This document shows positions 1 to 7,963 of a stretch of 26,182 nucleotides of DNA, piece after piece (the first letter of the stretch is position 1; the number at the start of each line of letters is the position of its first letter). The notes below the pieces were generated by a model. It had not been told where the DNA came from and made no database searches. It was given only the letters and a program-made list of their open reading frames with translations. The stretch lies in assembly GCA_031273365.1 (NCBI GenBank), contig JAISSA010000241.1:1-26182 (forward strand). Direction: 5' to 3'. The translations under genes and the position numbers were made by a program. The DNA comes from Synergistaceae bacterium. Its GTDB lineage: Bacteria > Synergistota > Synergistia > Synergistales > Aminobacteriaceae.

Positions 1-921
1 GGCGCGGTACGCCTCGCAGGTTTTGGCGACGCCCTCCTCCAGCTCCGTGGAGTGCCTCCAGCCCAGTCCGTGCAGCAGGGACACGTCCAGCAGCTTTTGC
101 GGCATTCCGTCCGGCATCGAGGAATCCCACACGATATCTTCCCCGCAGCCGGTGACCCTCCGGATCGTCTCCGCCAGTTCCCGGATCGTCATGTCCGTGC
201 CCGTGCCGATGTTCACGATCTGCGATCCATCGTGACGTTCCATCAGAAAAAGGCAGGCATCGGCCATGTCGTCCACGTAGAGGAACTCGCGCCGCGGAGA
301 GCCTGTACCCCACAGGATCACGGGCGTGCGGTTCATCTTCGCCTCGTGAAATTTACGGATCATCGCCGGCAGAACGTGAGAGTTTTCAAGGTCGAAGTTA
401 TCTCCCGGCCCGTAAAGGTTCGTCGGCATGACGGAGATGAAATTCGTTCCGTACTGCCGATTGCAGGCCTGGCAGAGGCTGATTCCCGCGATCTTGGCGA
501 CCGCGTAGGGCGCGTTGGTAGGCTCCAGCTCCCCGGTCAGAAGGGCGCTTTCCTTCATCGGCTGGGGCGCGAGGCGCGGGTAAATGCACGAACTCCCCAA
601 AAAAAGAAGCTTTTTCACCCCCGTCATAGCCGCCGCGTGGATGACGTTCGCCTCGATGATCAGGTTGTCGTAGATGAAGTCCGCCGGGTACGTGCTGTTC
701 GCGTGGATGCCCCCGACCTTTGCGGCGGCGAGGAAAACGTACTCCGGCTTTTCGGCGGCGAAAAACGCCCGCGTGGCTGCCTGATCCCTCAGGTCCAGCT
801 CGGCGCTCGTCCTGAGGATCAGGTTGCGGCGTCCCGCCCGCTCCAGCCTCCGCACAAGGGCGCTCCCAACCAGCCCCCGATGCCCCGCGACGTAGATTTT
901 TGCATTGATGTCGATATTCAT
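1..921 (-). CDS. fcl: GDP-L-fucose synthase (3,5-epimerase/4-reductase), C-terminus cut by window edge
   Basis: Converts GDP-4-keto-6-deoxymannose to GDP-L-fucose with NADPH in the cytoplasm, for surface glycans. The minus frame is open for 307 codons from ATG 921 to the window edge; the family is about 310 residues, so only the last few are missing. Visible: the N-terminal nucleotide-binding loop VAGHRGLVGSALVR (residues ~11-24), the GSSCIYP substrate-loop motif, the YAVAK catalytic Tyr-Lys pair of the short-chain dehydrogenase fold, and the family stretch PTNLYGPGDNF. A good ribosome site (AAGGAGA, 8-9 nt upstream) supports the start. GDP-mannose 4,6-dehydratase normally precedes this step and is not in the window; it may lie beyond the left edge. 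manC, which makes the GDP-mannose precursor, is about 21 kb to the right. Confidence 0.95.
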   Translation of the reverse strand, partial: MNIDINAKIYVAGHRGLVGSALVRRLERAGRRNLILRTSAELDLRDQAATRAFFAAEKPEYVFLAAAKVGGIHANSTYPADFIYDNLIIEANVIHAAAMTGVKKLLFLGSSCIYPRLAPQPMKESALLTGELEPTNAPYAVAKIAGISLCQACNRQYGTNFISVMPTNLYGPGDNFDLENSHVLPAMIRKFHEAKMNRTPVILWGTGSPRREFLYVDDMADACLFLMERHDGSQIVNIGTGTDMTIRELAETIRRVTGCGEDIVWDSSMPDGMPQKLLDVSLLHGLGWRHSTELEEGVAKTCEAYRA

Positions 922-1130
922 GATATGATCTCTCCTTCGCCAGAGCCTGCATCTCGGATATTTCTTATATAATAGGCTTGCATTACAGACGACACGGTTG
1001 CCTCGGGTCAGGACCGAATGCGCAATGCAATCCGGAGGCCTGACCTGAAGACATTGTATCAGGAGATGGTGTACGATACCCCCTGATGTGAAGGCCGAAA
1101 GCGGCAAAAAGAACGGGAAGGGTTGGAAAT
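922..1130. other. Divergent intergenic region with an inverted repeat
   Basis: This 209-bp gap separates the minus-strand fucose synthase from the plus-strand hypothetical pair. It is richer in AT near 960-975, where a TATAAT hexamer reads on the plus strand (968-973), but I see no matching -35. An exact 7-bp inverted repeat, GGTCAGG (1006-1012) and CCTGACC (1039-1045), could be an operator or an RNA hairpin. No T-tract follows it, so it is not a terminator. Confidence 0.35.
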
Positions 1131-1778
1131 GTGATGGATGACAAAATTAAAGAAATAATAAGGCAGATCCCCGATAAGCTCCTGGAGGAGCTCATCGGCC
1201 CCAAAGATGACGAAAATTTTGAGAAAAAGAGAGAAAGTTTTGAAGCGGCTTTCGAGGAGATACAACAGTTCCGCATCGCTGACGTTCGGGACGAAACGCA
1301 TCTGCGCACGATGATCGCGGACAGGGTGCTGGAGACTGCCCTTCAGCGCCTTGCCATGAAGGTCGGCGACAGGAAAGTTCCTCTCGAAGAGCTGCCGGAG
1401 GAAAAGCAGGAAGAAGCGCTCGCCGAACTCATGGAGCAGGTTTTTGGGGACGTCGAGGGACCCGGACCGGTTCTCCGGCGCGCCATCGCCCGCATGGTCC
1501 TCGACTATCGCATGGCCCTTCGCCTGCAAAAGGCCATGGAGACGATGAAACCCGGTTCTCGCAAAATAGAGAACGCCCAGCTCTCTTTCTTTCACCTCGA
1601 AACCACGCTGGCGATGTCTCTGATCGGCCTGCGCTCGTGGCCCATGGCCAGGGATGAAAGAGACAGCAGGGAAGCCCGAAGAATCAAGGAGGCCATGAGC
1701 ACCAATCTGAAGCAACGGCTTCTGTTCGCCGGCGGAGAAATCGAAGGCGAAGCAATCGAAAAAGAGGAGGAAAACTGA
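1131..1778 (+). CDS. Unrecognised soluble helical protein, first of a pair
   Basis: I do not recognise this 215-residue protein. It is very rich in Glu, Lys and Arg, has no signal peptide or membrane segment, and looks largely alpha-helical. The first half holds acidic helices (e.g. PDKLLEELIG). The second half has the less ordinary stretch ETTLAMSLIGLRSWPMARDE (residues ~163-182), probably the best handle for homologue searches. The start is GTG 1131 or ATG 1134, after a purine-rich site GGGAAGGG at 1115-1122. The stop lies 1 nt before the next ATG, so the two genes are almost certainly translated together and may form a complex. Codon use and uninterrupted frame support a real gene; function is unknown. 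Confidence 0.8.
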   Translation: MMDDKIKEIIRQIPDKLLEELIGPKDDENFEKKRESFEAAFEEIQQFRIADVRDETHLRTMIADRVLETALQRLAMKVGDRKVPLEELPEEKQEEALAELMEQVFGDVEGPGPVLRRAIARMVLDYRMALRLQKAMETMKPGSRKIENAQLSFFHLETTLAMSLIGLRSWPMARDERDSREARRIKEAMSTNLKQRLLFAGGEIEGEAIEKEEEN

Positions 1779-1779
1779 C

Positions 1780-2316
1780 ATGGCGTCGAATATGAGAGGC
1801 ATTCTGACCCACTCCCCCGTTCTCGACTACCTTGACAGGGAGGACGTGGAGGAGAAGATCGAGTCCCTTTTGCAAAAAAACTCAGAGCAGAGGCAAAAGC
1901 TTAAAGAGGAGTTCGAGGCCACCGTGGAGGACGATTCTCTGTCCAAAGAGGAAAAAGAGAGCATGATGCTGAAGCTGCTCACCGAAAGCCTGACGGGCAA
2001 GGAAACCGTCGAGATGGAGCAGCGTTTGGCCGCCCTTCAGATCAGGCAGGACTACAAAGATTTCAGGAAGAACGAGGACCTCGCCTGGAAAAGCCTTCTG
2101 CGCGGCAACCTTCGGGGCTATGAACGCGCCATCCGCGAAGCGGTCCGGTCGTCTTACATGGTGGATCAGGGCCTCGAGTATCTGGACTACGTCCCCAAAA
2201 TACACTCCAGCTTCAAGGTGACGAAGGCCAGCATCGTCTCGAAAGAAGAACAGGAGCGTCTGAAAAGAAGACCGAACACCATCACCCTGGAAGGCAGCAT
2301 CGACGACCTGTTTTAG
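1780..2316 (+). CDS. Unrecognised soluble charged protein, second of a pair
   Basis: I do not recognise this 178-residue protein. It begins 1 nt after the stop of the preceding gene, with an excellent ribosome site (AGAGGAGG, ending 9 nt before ATG 1780) inside the end of that gene, so expression is coupled. Residues ~24-80 form a highly charged region with heptad-like spacing that could be coiled coil. Residues ~95-135 (KNEDLAWKSLLRGNLRGYER and onward) look like a conserved helical core, and the tail ends in the acidic-aromatic DDLF. No signal peptide, membrane segment or catalytic motif is visible. A strong hairpin follows 18 nt after the stop. Possibly an adaptor or structural partner of the first protein; that is a guess from arrangement only. 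Confidence 0.8.
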   Translation: MASNMRGILTHSPVLDYLDREDVEEKIESLLQKNSEQRQKLKEEFEATVEDDSLSKEEKESMMLKLLTESLTGKETVEMEQRLAALQIRQDYKDFRKNEDLAWKSLLRGNLRGYERAIREAVRSSYMVDQGLEYLDYVPKIHSSFKVTKASIVSKEEQERLKRRPNTITLEGSIDDLF

Positions 2317-2334
2317 GGCGCAGGCAGCCCGGCT

Positions 2335-2357
2335 CGGGAGGGGCGTCCCCCCTCCCG
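2335..2357. terminator. Bidirectional hairpin between convergent genes
   Basis: A perfect 9-bp stem, CGGGAGGGG (2335-2343) pairing with CCCCTCCCG (2349-2357) around a 5-nt loop, sits between the plus-strand hypothetical pair and the minus-strand HD-GYP gene, both of which end here. There is no long T-tract on either side, so intrinsic termination may be weak, but position and stability suggest an end-of-transcript structure for both directions. Confidence 0.55.
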
Positions 2358-2403
2358 GCGTCATAAGGCGGCGCCCGAAGCCGGGACGCCCGACAGGACA
2401 CGG

Positions 2404-3474
2404 TTACGCGTGTTGCCTCGCGATGACGGCGAAGTCCGATTCTCTTTTCATAAAGGCGTCCACCACGTTCGGGTCGAACTGCGTGCCCCGCCCCTCGAAA
2501 ATCAGCCGGACGGCTTCTTCATGCGTGAAGGGAGGCTTGTAAACCCGCCTGCTGATCAGGGCGTCGTACACGTCGGCCACGGCCATGATTCGGGCCACCA
2601 GAGGAATCCCGTCGCCGCTGATCCCCTCGGGATACCCCCCGCCGTCCCAGCGTTCATGATGGCTGTAGACGAGCTCCCGCGCCGCGCGCAAAAAAATGTG
2701 ACCGCCGATCTCGTCTCCGGCGGAGTCCAGAACTTTACGGGCGCAGGTCGTATGTCGCTTCATGACCTCGTATTCCTCGGGCGTCAACCGCCCCGGCTTC
2801 TGCAGGATCGCGTCGGGCACGCACACCTTGCCGATATCGTGCAGAGGCGCCACAAAGCAGAGGATCCTCACGAGGTCGTCCGTCAGCTCCCCTGAAAGAA
2901 GGGGTTGCAGTTCTTCCGCGATAATCTTCACGTAGCTTTTTGTGCGGTGTATGTGTTCGCCCGTGCTCGCATCGCGCCACTCCGCCAGGTTCGCCAGCGC
3001 GGAGATGATGAACTGTCGCGTCACCTCCAGCTCCCGCGTGCGGTCGCGGACCAGCCCCTCCAGGTCGTCCCGGTGGCGCTTCAGCTCCAGCTGGGCGCAG
3101 ACCCGCGCCCGGACCAGGGAGGGGACGAAGGGCTTGCCGATGTAATCGACCGCTCCAAGCTCCAGACCCATGGCCTCGTGCCCCGAATCGTCCTGCGAGG
3201 TGACGAAAATAACCGGGATGTTCCGGGTCGCTTCGTTTTTTTTCAGCAGTGAACAGACCTCGTAACCGTCCATTTCCGGCATGAGCACGTCCAGAAGAAT
3301 CACGTCGGGGCCCTGCGCGCGGGAGGCGACATCCAGCGCAGACCTGCCGTCGCGGGCGACCATGATGGTGTAATCTTCCTTCAGAACCTCCGCAAGAACC
3401 CAGATGTTGTCCGGCGTGTCGTCCACAATCAAAACCCGACTCTTCGCTCTGCTCTCCCGCTTTGAATTCTCCAA
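2404..3474 (-). CDS. Response regulator with HD-GYP c-di-GMP phosphodiesterase output
   Basis: A 356-residue two-domain regulator predicted to hydrolyse cyclic di-GMP when phosphorylated. The receiver domain (~12-130) has the acidic pair in LIVDD, phosphoacceptor Asp62 (LLDVLMPEMDGY) and Lys114 in GKPF. A short helical linker leads to the HD-GYP domain (~155-345), with HDIGK at 212-216, His241, the HHE triplet at 272-274 and DGGGYPEG, so the metal ligands and GYP signature are intact. The frame has no ATG near its start: TTG 3474 follows a TGA by one codon and is preceded by GGTGAT, a match to the anti-Shine-Dalgarno sequence, so I take TTG. The gene begins 55 nt after the stop of the hybrid kinase, its probable partner. 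Confidence 0.92.
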   Translation of the reverse strand: MENSKRESRAKSRVLIVDDTPDNIWVLAEVLKEDYTIMVARDGRSALDVASRAQGPDVILLDVLMPEMDGYEVCSLLKKNEATRNIPVIFVTSQDDSGHEAMGLELGAVDYIGKPFVPSLVRARVCAQLELKRHRDDLEGLVRDRTRELEVTRQFIISALANLAEWRDASTGEHIHRTKSYVKIIAEELQPLLSGELTDDLVRILCFVAPLHDIGKVCVPDAILQKPGRLTPEEYEVMKRHTTCARKVLDSAGDEIGGHIFLRAARELVYSHHERWDGGGYPEGISGDGIPLVARIMAVADVYDALISRRVYKPPFTHEEAVRLIFEGRGTQFDPNVVDAFMKRESDFAVIARQHA

Positions 3475-3529
3475 AATTCATCACCACTCTCATATAAATC
3501 CTCAAAAACGCCTGCGGGGACGTGCGCCG

Positions 3530-6500
3530 TCAGATTTTTTCCATTTTTTCCATCTTTTCCAGTTCCAGCAAAAGCGCCTGTCCCAGCTCCGTAACCCTCG
3601 CGTCGTCGCAGTCACGAACGGCATTGCACAAATCCGCACAGCGGGAGTCGAAAACCGTGTCGGCCAGCAGAGTCGCCGCCCTGTTGCTCTCTTCCCAGGC
3701 CTTCATCAAATCCTCGTTCAGAAGGCTGGGCAACTCCCCGAGAATACGCTTCAGCTCCTCTCGATCCGCGCCATCAGGAACTTTCGAAGTAACGACGGGC
3801 TCCTTTTTCGCCTCGTCCTCGAACGCGCCCAGAGCCCGGACCATGGCCCTGAAGTGCGCCGCAAAAAGGGAAAACTGCCCGGACCAGGAGGCGTTTGCCC
3901 GGACCGCCTCCTCCAGCCGACGGGCCGCCGTGGACAGGTCCGTCATCCCCATGCTGGCGGCGACGCCCTTGATGGTGTGGATGAGCCGCCTGGCCTCCTC
4001 GATATCGCCGCCCTCCAGTCCCTGCTTTATTTTGTCGGGCACTTCCCCGTACTGTTCCGGGAACCTCCGCAGAAGGGACCTGTAAAGCGTCGCGTTGCCG
4101 TTGACGTGGAGCAGCCCATCCTCGGGGACAAGGCCGGGAATGGGGTTCTTCAGAACGCCGGCGTCGGACGCCCGGGAGGGAGGCAAAGCCTTCTCCGCTT
4201 CGGGCCCGGACTCTCCGGAGGACGCGGAACGCATCCACTTATACAGAGTGCGATAAAAGTGCTGAGGAGAAATCGGTTTCGTGATATGGTCGTTCATCCC
4301 CGCATCGAGGCTCTTTTCGTAGTCCCCCTTCATGGCGTGAGCCGTCATCGCCACGATGGGAAGCGCCTCGCACCCCTCCAGTCCGCGAATGATCCCCGTG
4401 GCCTCCAGTCCGTCCATGACGGGCATCTGAACGTCCATGAAAATCAGGTCGTAATGTCCGTTTTTGACGGCGATGACGGCTTCTTCCCCGTTGCTGGCGA
4501 TGTCGGCGCTGATGCCGACCTGCTCCAGAAGCTCGATGGCGATCTCCTGGTTGGTCGCGTTGTCCTCCACCAGAAGGACTTTGCCCGTTAGAGGAACGTC
4601 GGGGACAAAGGGCTTTGCGTTCGCCAGCGTCGCCGCCGCCCGCTGCCTGCCGTATTCCCGCTCCAGCACGTCGACCAGGGCGTCATAGAGGTCCGAACGG
4701 CTGACCGGCAGGGCGAGAAATTTCTCCAGCCCCAGCTTTGCGCAGCTCTCCAGACAGTCCTCGTAGTCGCCGGAGGCAAGCATGACAATACGGGGGCAAT
4801 CTTTTTTCGCAAAATCCCTCCTGATGCACGTGACCAGCTCTTCTCCGCTCAGGTCCGGCATTTTCCAGTTCATCAGGACGAAGGCGTAGGGATCCTCTTC
4901 CTTTATGGCCGTGCGGATTTTTTCGAGCATTTCAGCGCCCGTGGCGCTCACGGAGGGACGAAAATGCAGGGACACGAGCTCGTTGTACAGGGTATTCCGC
5001 ACCACTTCGCTGCCGTCGGCCGTCAGAACGCGCAGCTCCCTCGTCTTGAAGCTCATGGGAGTCTCCTCCGATCCCGCGTCCACCTCCAGGTCGACGAAAA
5101 AGAGGACGGTCGTGCCCTTTCCATACTGGCTTCTGACCTCGATGGCGCCGTTCATGGATTCCACCAGATGCCGGCAGATCGTGAGCCCCAGACCGGTCCC
5201 GCCGTACCTGCGCGTAATGGAGCCGTCCGCCTGCACGAAGGGCCTGAAAAGCTGGGAGAGCTGTTCGGGCGTCATGCCGATGCCGGTATCCGTAACGCTG
5301 AAGAGCAGCTTCACGCGTTTTTGCTCCTCCGGCGACTGGCAGGAGTCGTCCACGCTCGCGCGCACGACGATCTCCCCCCGCTCCGTAAATTTGATGGCGT
5401 TATTGCACAAGTTGATGAGAATGCGGTTCAGGCGCAGCGGGTCGCCCACAAAACAGTTCGGGACGTGACGCCCGATGTCCAGGGTGAAGAGAATGCCCTT
5501 TTCCTCGGCCCTGAAGGCGACGAGATCCCACAGGCTCCGCAGGGTCTCGGAGAGACGGAAGGGCACGTTTTCCAGCGACAGCTTTCCCGCCTCGATTTTC
5601 GAGAAATCGAGGATGTCGTTGATCAGGGACAGAAGCGCGGTCGCGGCCCCGTGGATTTTATGAAGATAATTGTACTGCTTTTCCGTCATCCGCGTCTGCA
5701 GGCAGAGATGGCTCATGCCCAAAATCGCGTTCATGGGGGTTCGTATTTCATGGCTCATGCCGGCGAGAAAATCGCTCTTGGCGAGCGCCGCGGCCTCGGC
5801 GTTCCGACGCGCCCGCTCCAGCTCGGTGATGTCGACGATCCAGATCAAAAGCGCCCTTTCTCTCTCGTACGAAAAGGGCTTGAACGTCAGCAGGGCGTCG
5901 CAGACGCCCCCATCGGCGCGCTGCAGGCTCATGGGCAGCCCGCTGCCGTATTTTCCCTGCTCGATGTCCTGCAGGGCCTTTTCGCGCTCTTCGGGGCAGG
6001 AATACATCCGCGAAATGGAATCTCCAACGCTGAGCCCCAGCAGCTCCGTCCCGTTTCTGCTGATCATGCGAATCTGGTCGTCCACGGTGACAGCCAGGAT
6101 TATGGGGCTCGATTCCAGTATTCTCTGAAGCTGTTCCCGCTGCTGTTTCAGGGCCTCATGGGCCTTGAGGTGATCGCGCATGTCCTGCACGCTTCCGAAA
6201 AAAAGGGGATGCCGGTTGACGCCGATCAGCGTCAAAACGACGGTGCAGGGCACCAGATTGTGCCCCGTGTCCATGTGCGTCCACGGAAACGAGACGCTCC
6301 CCTTCTGCCGAACTTCCTCGAACAGAGAGGAGAACTTTTCGCTGGAAAGGGACCCGTCCGGCTGCCAGATCGGAGAAAACCGCAGAAAATCGGCCTTCGG
6401 CATCGGCATGTCCCCCTTTGTCAGGCCCAGCAGGCGCAGCATTCCGGGGTTGCAGTCCAGCACCGAGCAGTTTTCGGAGAAAGTGACGTACCCGTTGGAC

Positions 6501-7396
6501 GTGGTGCTGTAGATGGCGTTCATGATCCGGCGTCTCGCCAGAGAATCTGTAATATCGAGAAAGGTCAGGACGGACCCCTTCCGCTCGCCGCCGATCAGGA
6601 TCGGAGCGATAAAAGCGTCCACCGAAATGGAGCCATTCGACTTATGAATCAGGGTCATCCCCGGCAATTGCGCCTGTTTCATCTCCTCGATCGCCGCGCG
6701 CCAGGGTTCCGTTTTTTCGACGAACTCGAAAAAATCCCTGCCCGTCAGCTCCATGTCCCCGTAATCGAGCATCGAGAGGGCCGCCCTGTTGACAAAGGTG
6801 ATGCGATTGTCGATGTCCAGCTCGAGGATCCCCTCGCTCGTGGAATCGAGGATCAGCTCGACGTGTTTTTGCGTCCTGAGCAGATCGGCCGTCCGCTCTC
6901 TGACGAGATTCTCCAGTTTCGAGGTATAAAGCGTCAGTCGGGCATTCATCAGACGCCGGCGGATGTTTTTTCCCTGCAGAACGTCGACCATCTCGTTGAA
7001 AGCCTCCGCCAGCAGAACGATCTCTCCCGGTCCGCCCCCGGCGTCGGCACGAACACCCGGCTCTCCTCCATCGGAGAGGCTCCGCATCGTTTTCAGAAAT
7101 TTCTCCAGCGGCAGAACCAGACAGCGCACTCCAATGCGGTACGCGACAAGGGAGGCGAAGACCGTAAAACACAGCGTCAGAGCCATGGAGCCGGCGTCCT
7201 TCGGCCGGGCCTGCGTCATATCCGTCGCCATCCACGCGGTCAGGCACAAAGCCGGCGCGGAAACACACACAATGAGAACGACAAGGACGACCCTTATGCT
7301 TAAAAATCGCGTTCGAAAATGCGAAAATGGAACCATCTTCAAAATATTCCTCTTCAAAATATTCCTCCGCAATAGTCCTTCGTCAAAAGCCCGCAT
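3530..7396 (-). CDS. Membrane hybrid histidine kinase: HAMP, three PAS, HisKA/HATPase, two REC, HPt
   Basis: A 1288-residue phosphorelay kinase. Two membrane helices (~34-55, ~70-90) enclose a very short outside loop, so input is probably cytoplasmic or membrane-borne. Then follow a HAMP-like segment (~95-145), three PAS-like domains (~176-285, 286-410, 418-530), the dimerisation helix with His549 in SHEIRTP, and an ATPase with an N-box (LCNNAIKFTE), DTGIGM and GGTGLGL. Receiver 1 (~787-910) is degenerate: Asn843 replaces the phospho-Asp (LMNWKMP) and Leu replaces the conserved Lys. Receiver 2 (~939-1055) is intact with Asp988 and Lys1040. An HPt domain carries His1140 in HTIKG, followed by an ~80-residue helical tail ending in a 9-bp-repeat KMEKMEK. 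ATG 7396 is chosen over ATG 7456 because GGGAG lies 5 nt upstream. Probably phosphorylates the downstream HD-GYP regulator. Confidence 0.93.
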   Translation of the reverse strand: MRAFDEGLLRRNILKRNILKMVPFSHFRTRFLSIRVVLVVLIVCVSAPALCLTAWMATDMTQARPKDAGSMALTLCFTVFASLVAYRIGVRCLVLPLEKFLKTMRSLSDGGEPGVRADAGGGPGEIVLLAEAFNEMVDVLQGKNIRRRLMNARLTLYTSKLENLVRERTADLLRTQKHVELILDSTSEGILELDIDNRITFVNRAALSMLDYGDMELTGRDFFEFVEKTEPWRAAIEEMKQAQLPGMTLIHKSNGSISVDAFIAPILIGGERKGSVLTFLDITDSLARRRIMNAIYSTTSNGYVTFSENCSVLDCNPGMLRLLGLTKGDMPMPKADFLRFSPIWQPDGSLSSEKFSSLFEEVRQKGSVSFPWTHMDTGHNLVPCTVVLTLIGVNRHPLFFGSVQDMRDHLKAHEALKQQREQLQRILESSPIILAVTVDDQIRMISRNGTELLGLSVGDSISRMYSCPEEREKALQDIEQGKYGSGLPMSLQRADGGVCDALLTFKPFSYERERALLIWIVDITELERARRNAEAAALAKSDFLAGMSHEIRTPMNAILGMSHLCLQTRMTEKQYNYLHKIHGAATALLSLINDILDFSKIEAGKLSLENVPFRLSETLRSLWDLVAFRAEEKGILFTLDIGRHVPNCFVGDPLRLNRILINLCNNAIKFTERGEIVVRASVDDSCQSPEEQKRVKLLFSVTDTGIGMTPEQLSQLFRPFVQADGSITRRYGGTGLGLTICRHLVESMNGAIEVRSQYGKGTTVLFFVDLEVDAGSEETPMSFKTRELRVLTADGSEVVRNTLYNELVSLHFRPSVSATGAEMLEKIRTAIKEEDPYAFVLMNWKMPDLSGEELVTCIRRDFAKKDCPRIVMLASGDYEDCLESCAKLGLEKFLALPVSRSDLYDALVDVLEREYGRQRAAATLANAKPFVPDVPLTGKVLLVEDNATNQEIAIELLEQVGISADIASNGEEAVIAVKNGHYDLIFMDVQMPVMDGLEATGIIRGLEGCEALPIVAMTAHAMKGDYEKSLDAGMNDHITKPISPQHFYRTLYKWMRSASSGESGPEAEKALPPSRASDAGVLKNPIPGLVPEDGLLHVNGNATLYRSLLRRFPEQYGEVPDKIKQGLEGGDIEEARRLIHTIKGVAASMGMTDLSTAARRLEEAVRANASWSGQFSLFAAHFRAMVRALGAFEDEAKKEPVVTSKVPDGADREELKRILGELPSLLNEDLMKAWEESNRAATLLADTVFDSRCADLCNAVRDCDDARVTELGQALLLELEKMEKMEKI
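7338..7367. repeat. 15-bp exact tandem duplication at the start of the kinase gene
   Basis: TTCAAAATATTCCTC occurs twice head to tail (7338-7352 and 7353-7367). On the coding strand it duplicates RNILK in frame near the kinase N-terminus, just before the first membrane helix. Confidence 0.9.
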
Positions 7397-7481
7397 TTTC
7401 GCTCCCAGGCGACAGGTGATAAACGGGTAAGCGCCCCCCATCGCCCACCCGGGCAAAAGCCGGCAAAATACTTCGAGGGTT

Positions 7482-7513
7482 CCAGGGGGGCAGGGGAACG
7501 TGCCCCCCCCTGG
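7482..7513. terminator. GC-rich hairpin after the pilus operon
   Basis: CCAGGGGGGCA (7482-7492) pairs with TGCCCCCCCCTGG (7501-7513), with two extra C as a bulge and an 8-nt loop. It lies 37 nt past the stop of the last pilus-operon gene and upstream of the kinase gene. No T-run follows on the minus strand, so it could be a transcript-end structure or a relative of the twin-hairpin repeat found elsewhere in the window. Confidence 0.45.
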
Positions 7514-7549
7514 GCCTGAATAGTTACATCAACGTAAGCAGGCGTTCGG

Positions 7550-7963
7550 TCACTGTCCTCCGACCCGACATTCGACGGCGACGTTGCGGGTCATATCGCC
7601 ATCGTTGATTCCGTAAAAATCGACAGTGATAACTTTCCCCAGGAACATCCGGAAAAACTCGGGGCCGGAAATCGCTTTTTTCCGCAGGTCGCGAAAGACG
7701 CAGTCCTCCGCGACCTCGACGTCGTACACCTCTTCCTTCACCTTCAGCTTCATCTTCCAGGGGAACCCGGCGGAAAGCGCCTCCGCGCCCGTCAGAGATC
7801 CCGTGACCGTAAAGATCTCCGGGAGCGGGTCCACCACCGCGCCGGTCGCCGGAGTCTGCAACGCGTTTTCGTCCAAAAGCGCCGGGTTCGCGGTTGCGGG
7901 CGAAGCCAAAAACGGAAACGCAGACAAAAGGCAACATATGATGATCCCGTGCCTGATTTTCAT
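7550..7963 (-). CDS. Small exported protein of the PilY1 operon, family not recognised
   Basis: A 137-residue protein with a clear signal peptide: MKIRHG, then a hydrophobic stretch IIICCLLSAFPFLASPATA, with likely cleavage after TANA or TA. The mature part (~110 residues) looks like a small beta-rich domain (VTGSLTGAEALSAGF, MKLKVKEEVYDVEVAEDC), with two cysteines (CVF and ECR) that could form a disulfide in the periplasm. I do not recognise the family. Its ATG directly abuts the stop of pilY1 (TAG-ATG), with GGAGGGAG inside the end of pilY1 as ribosome site, so translation is coupled. It is therefore likely to act with PilY1, perhaps as a chaperone or accessory at the pilus tip; this is inferred from position only. 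Confidence 0.85.
   Translation of the reverse strand: MKIRHGIIICCLLSAFPFLASPATANPALLDENALQTPATGAVVDPLPEIFTVTGSLTGAEALSAGFPWKMKLKVKEEVYDVEVAEDCVFRDLRKKAISGPEFFRMFLGKVITVDFYGINDGDMTRNVAVECRVGGQ

Noticed and set aside
398..952. Minus-strand frame of 184 codons at the left end
   Set aside because: Out of phase with the GDP-fucose synthase frame, which carries the motifs and the ribosome site.
1006..1045. Inverted repeat GGTCAGG/CCTGACC as a terminator or riboswitch
   Set aside because: There is no T-tract and no recognisable riboswitch core; kept only as a possible operator in the gap entry.
4964..7303. Plus-strand open frame of 779 codons opposite the hybrid kinase
   Set aside because: It is antisense to an intact multidomain kinase with all motifs; its product is Arg/Pro/His/Gln-rich with no domain, as expected from the reverse of high-GC coding DNA.
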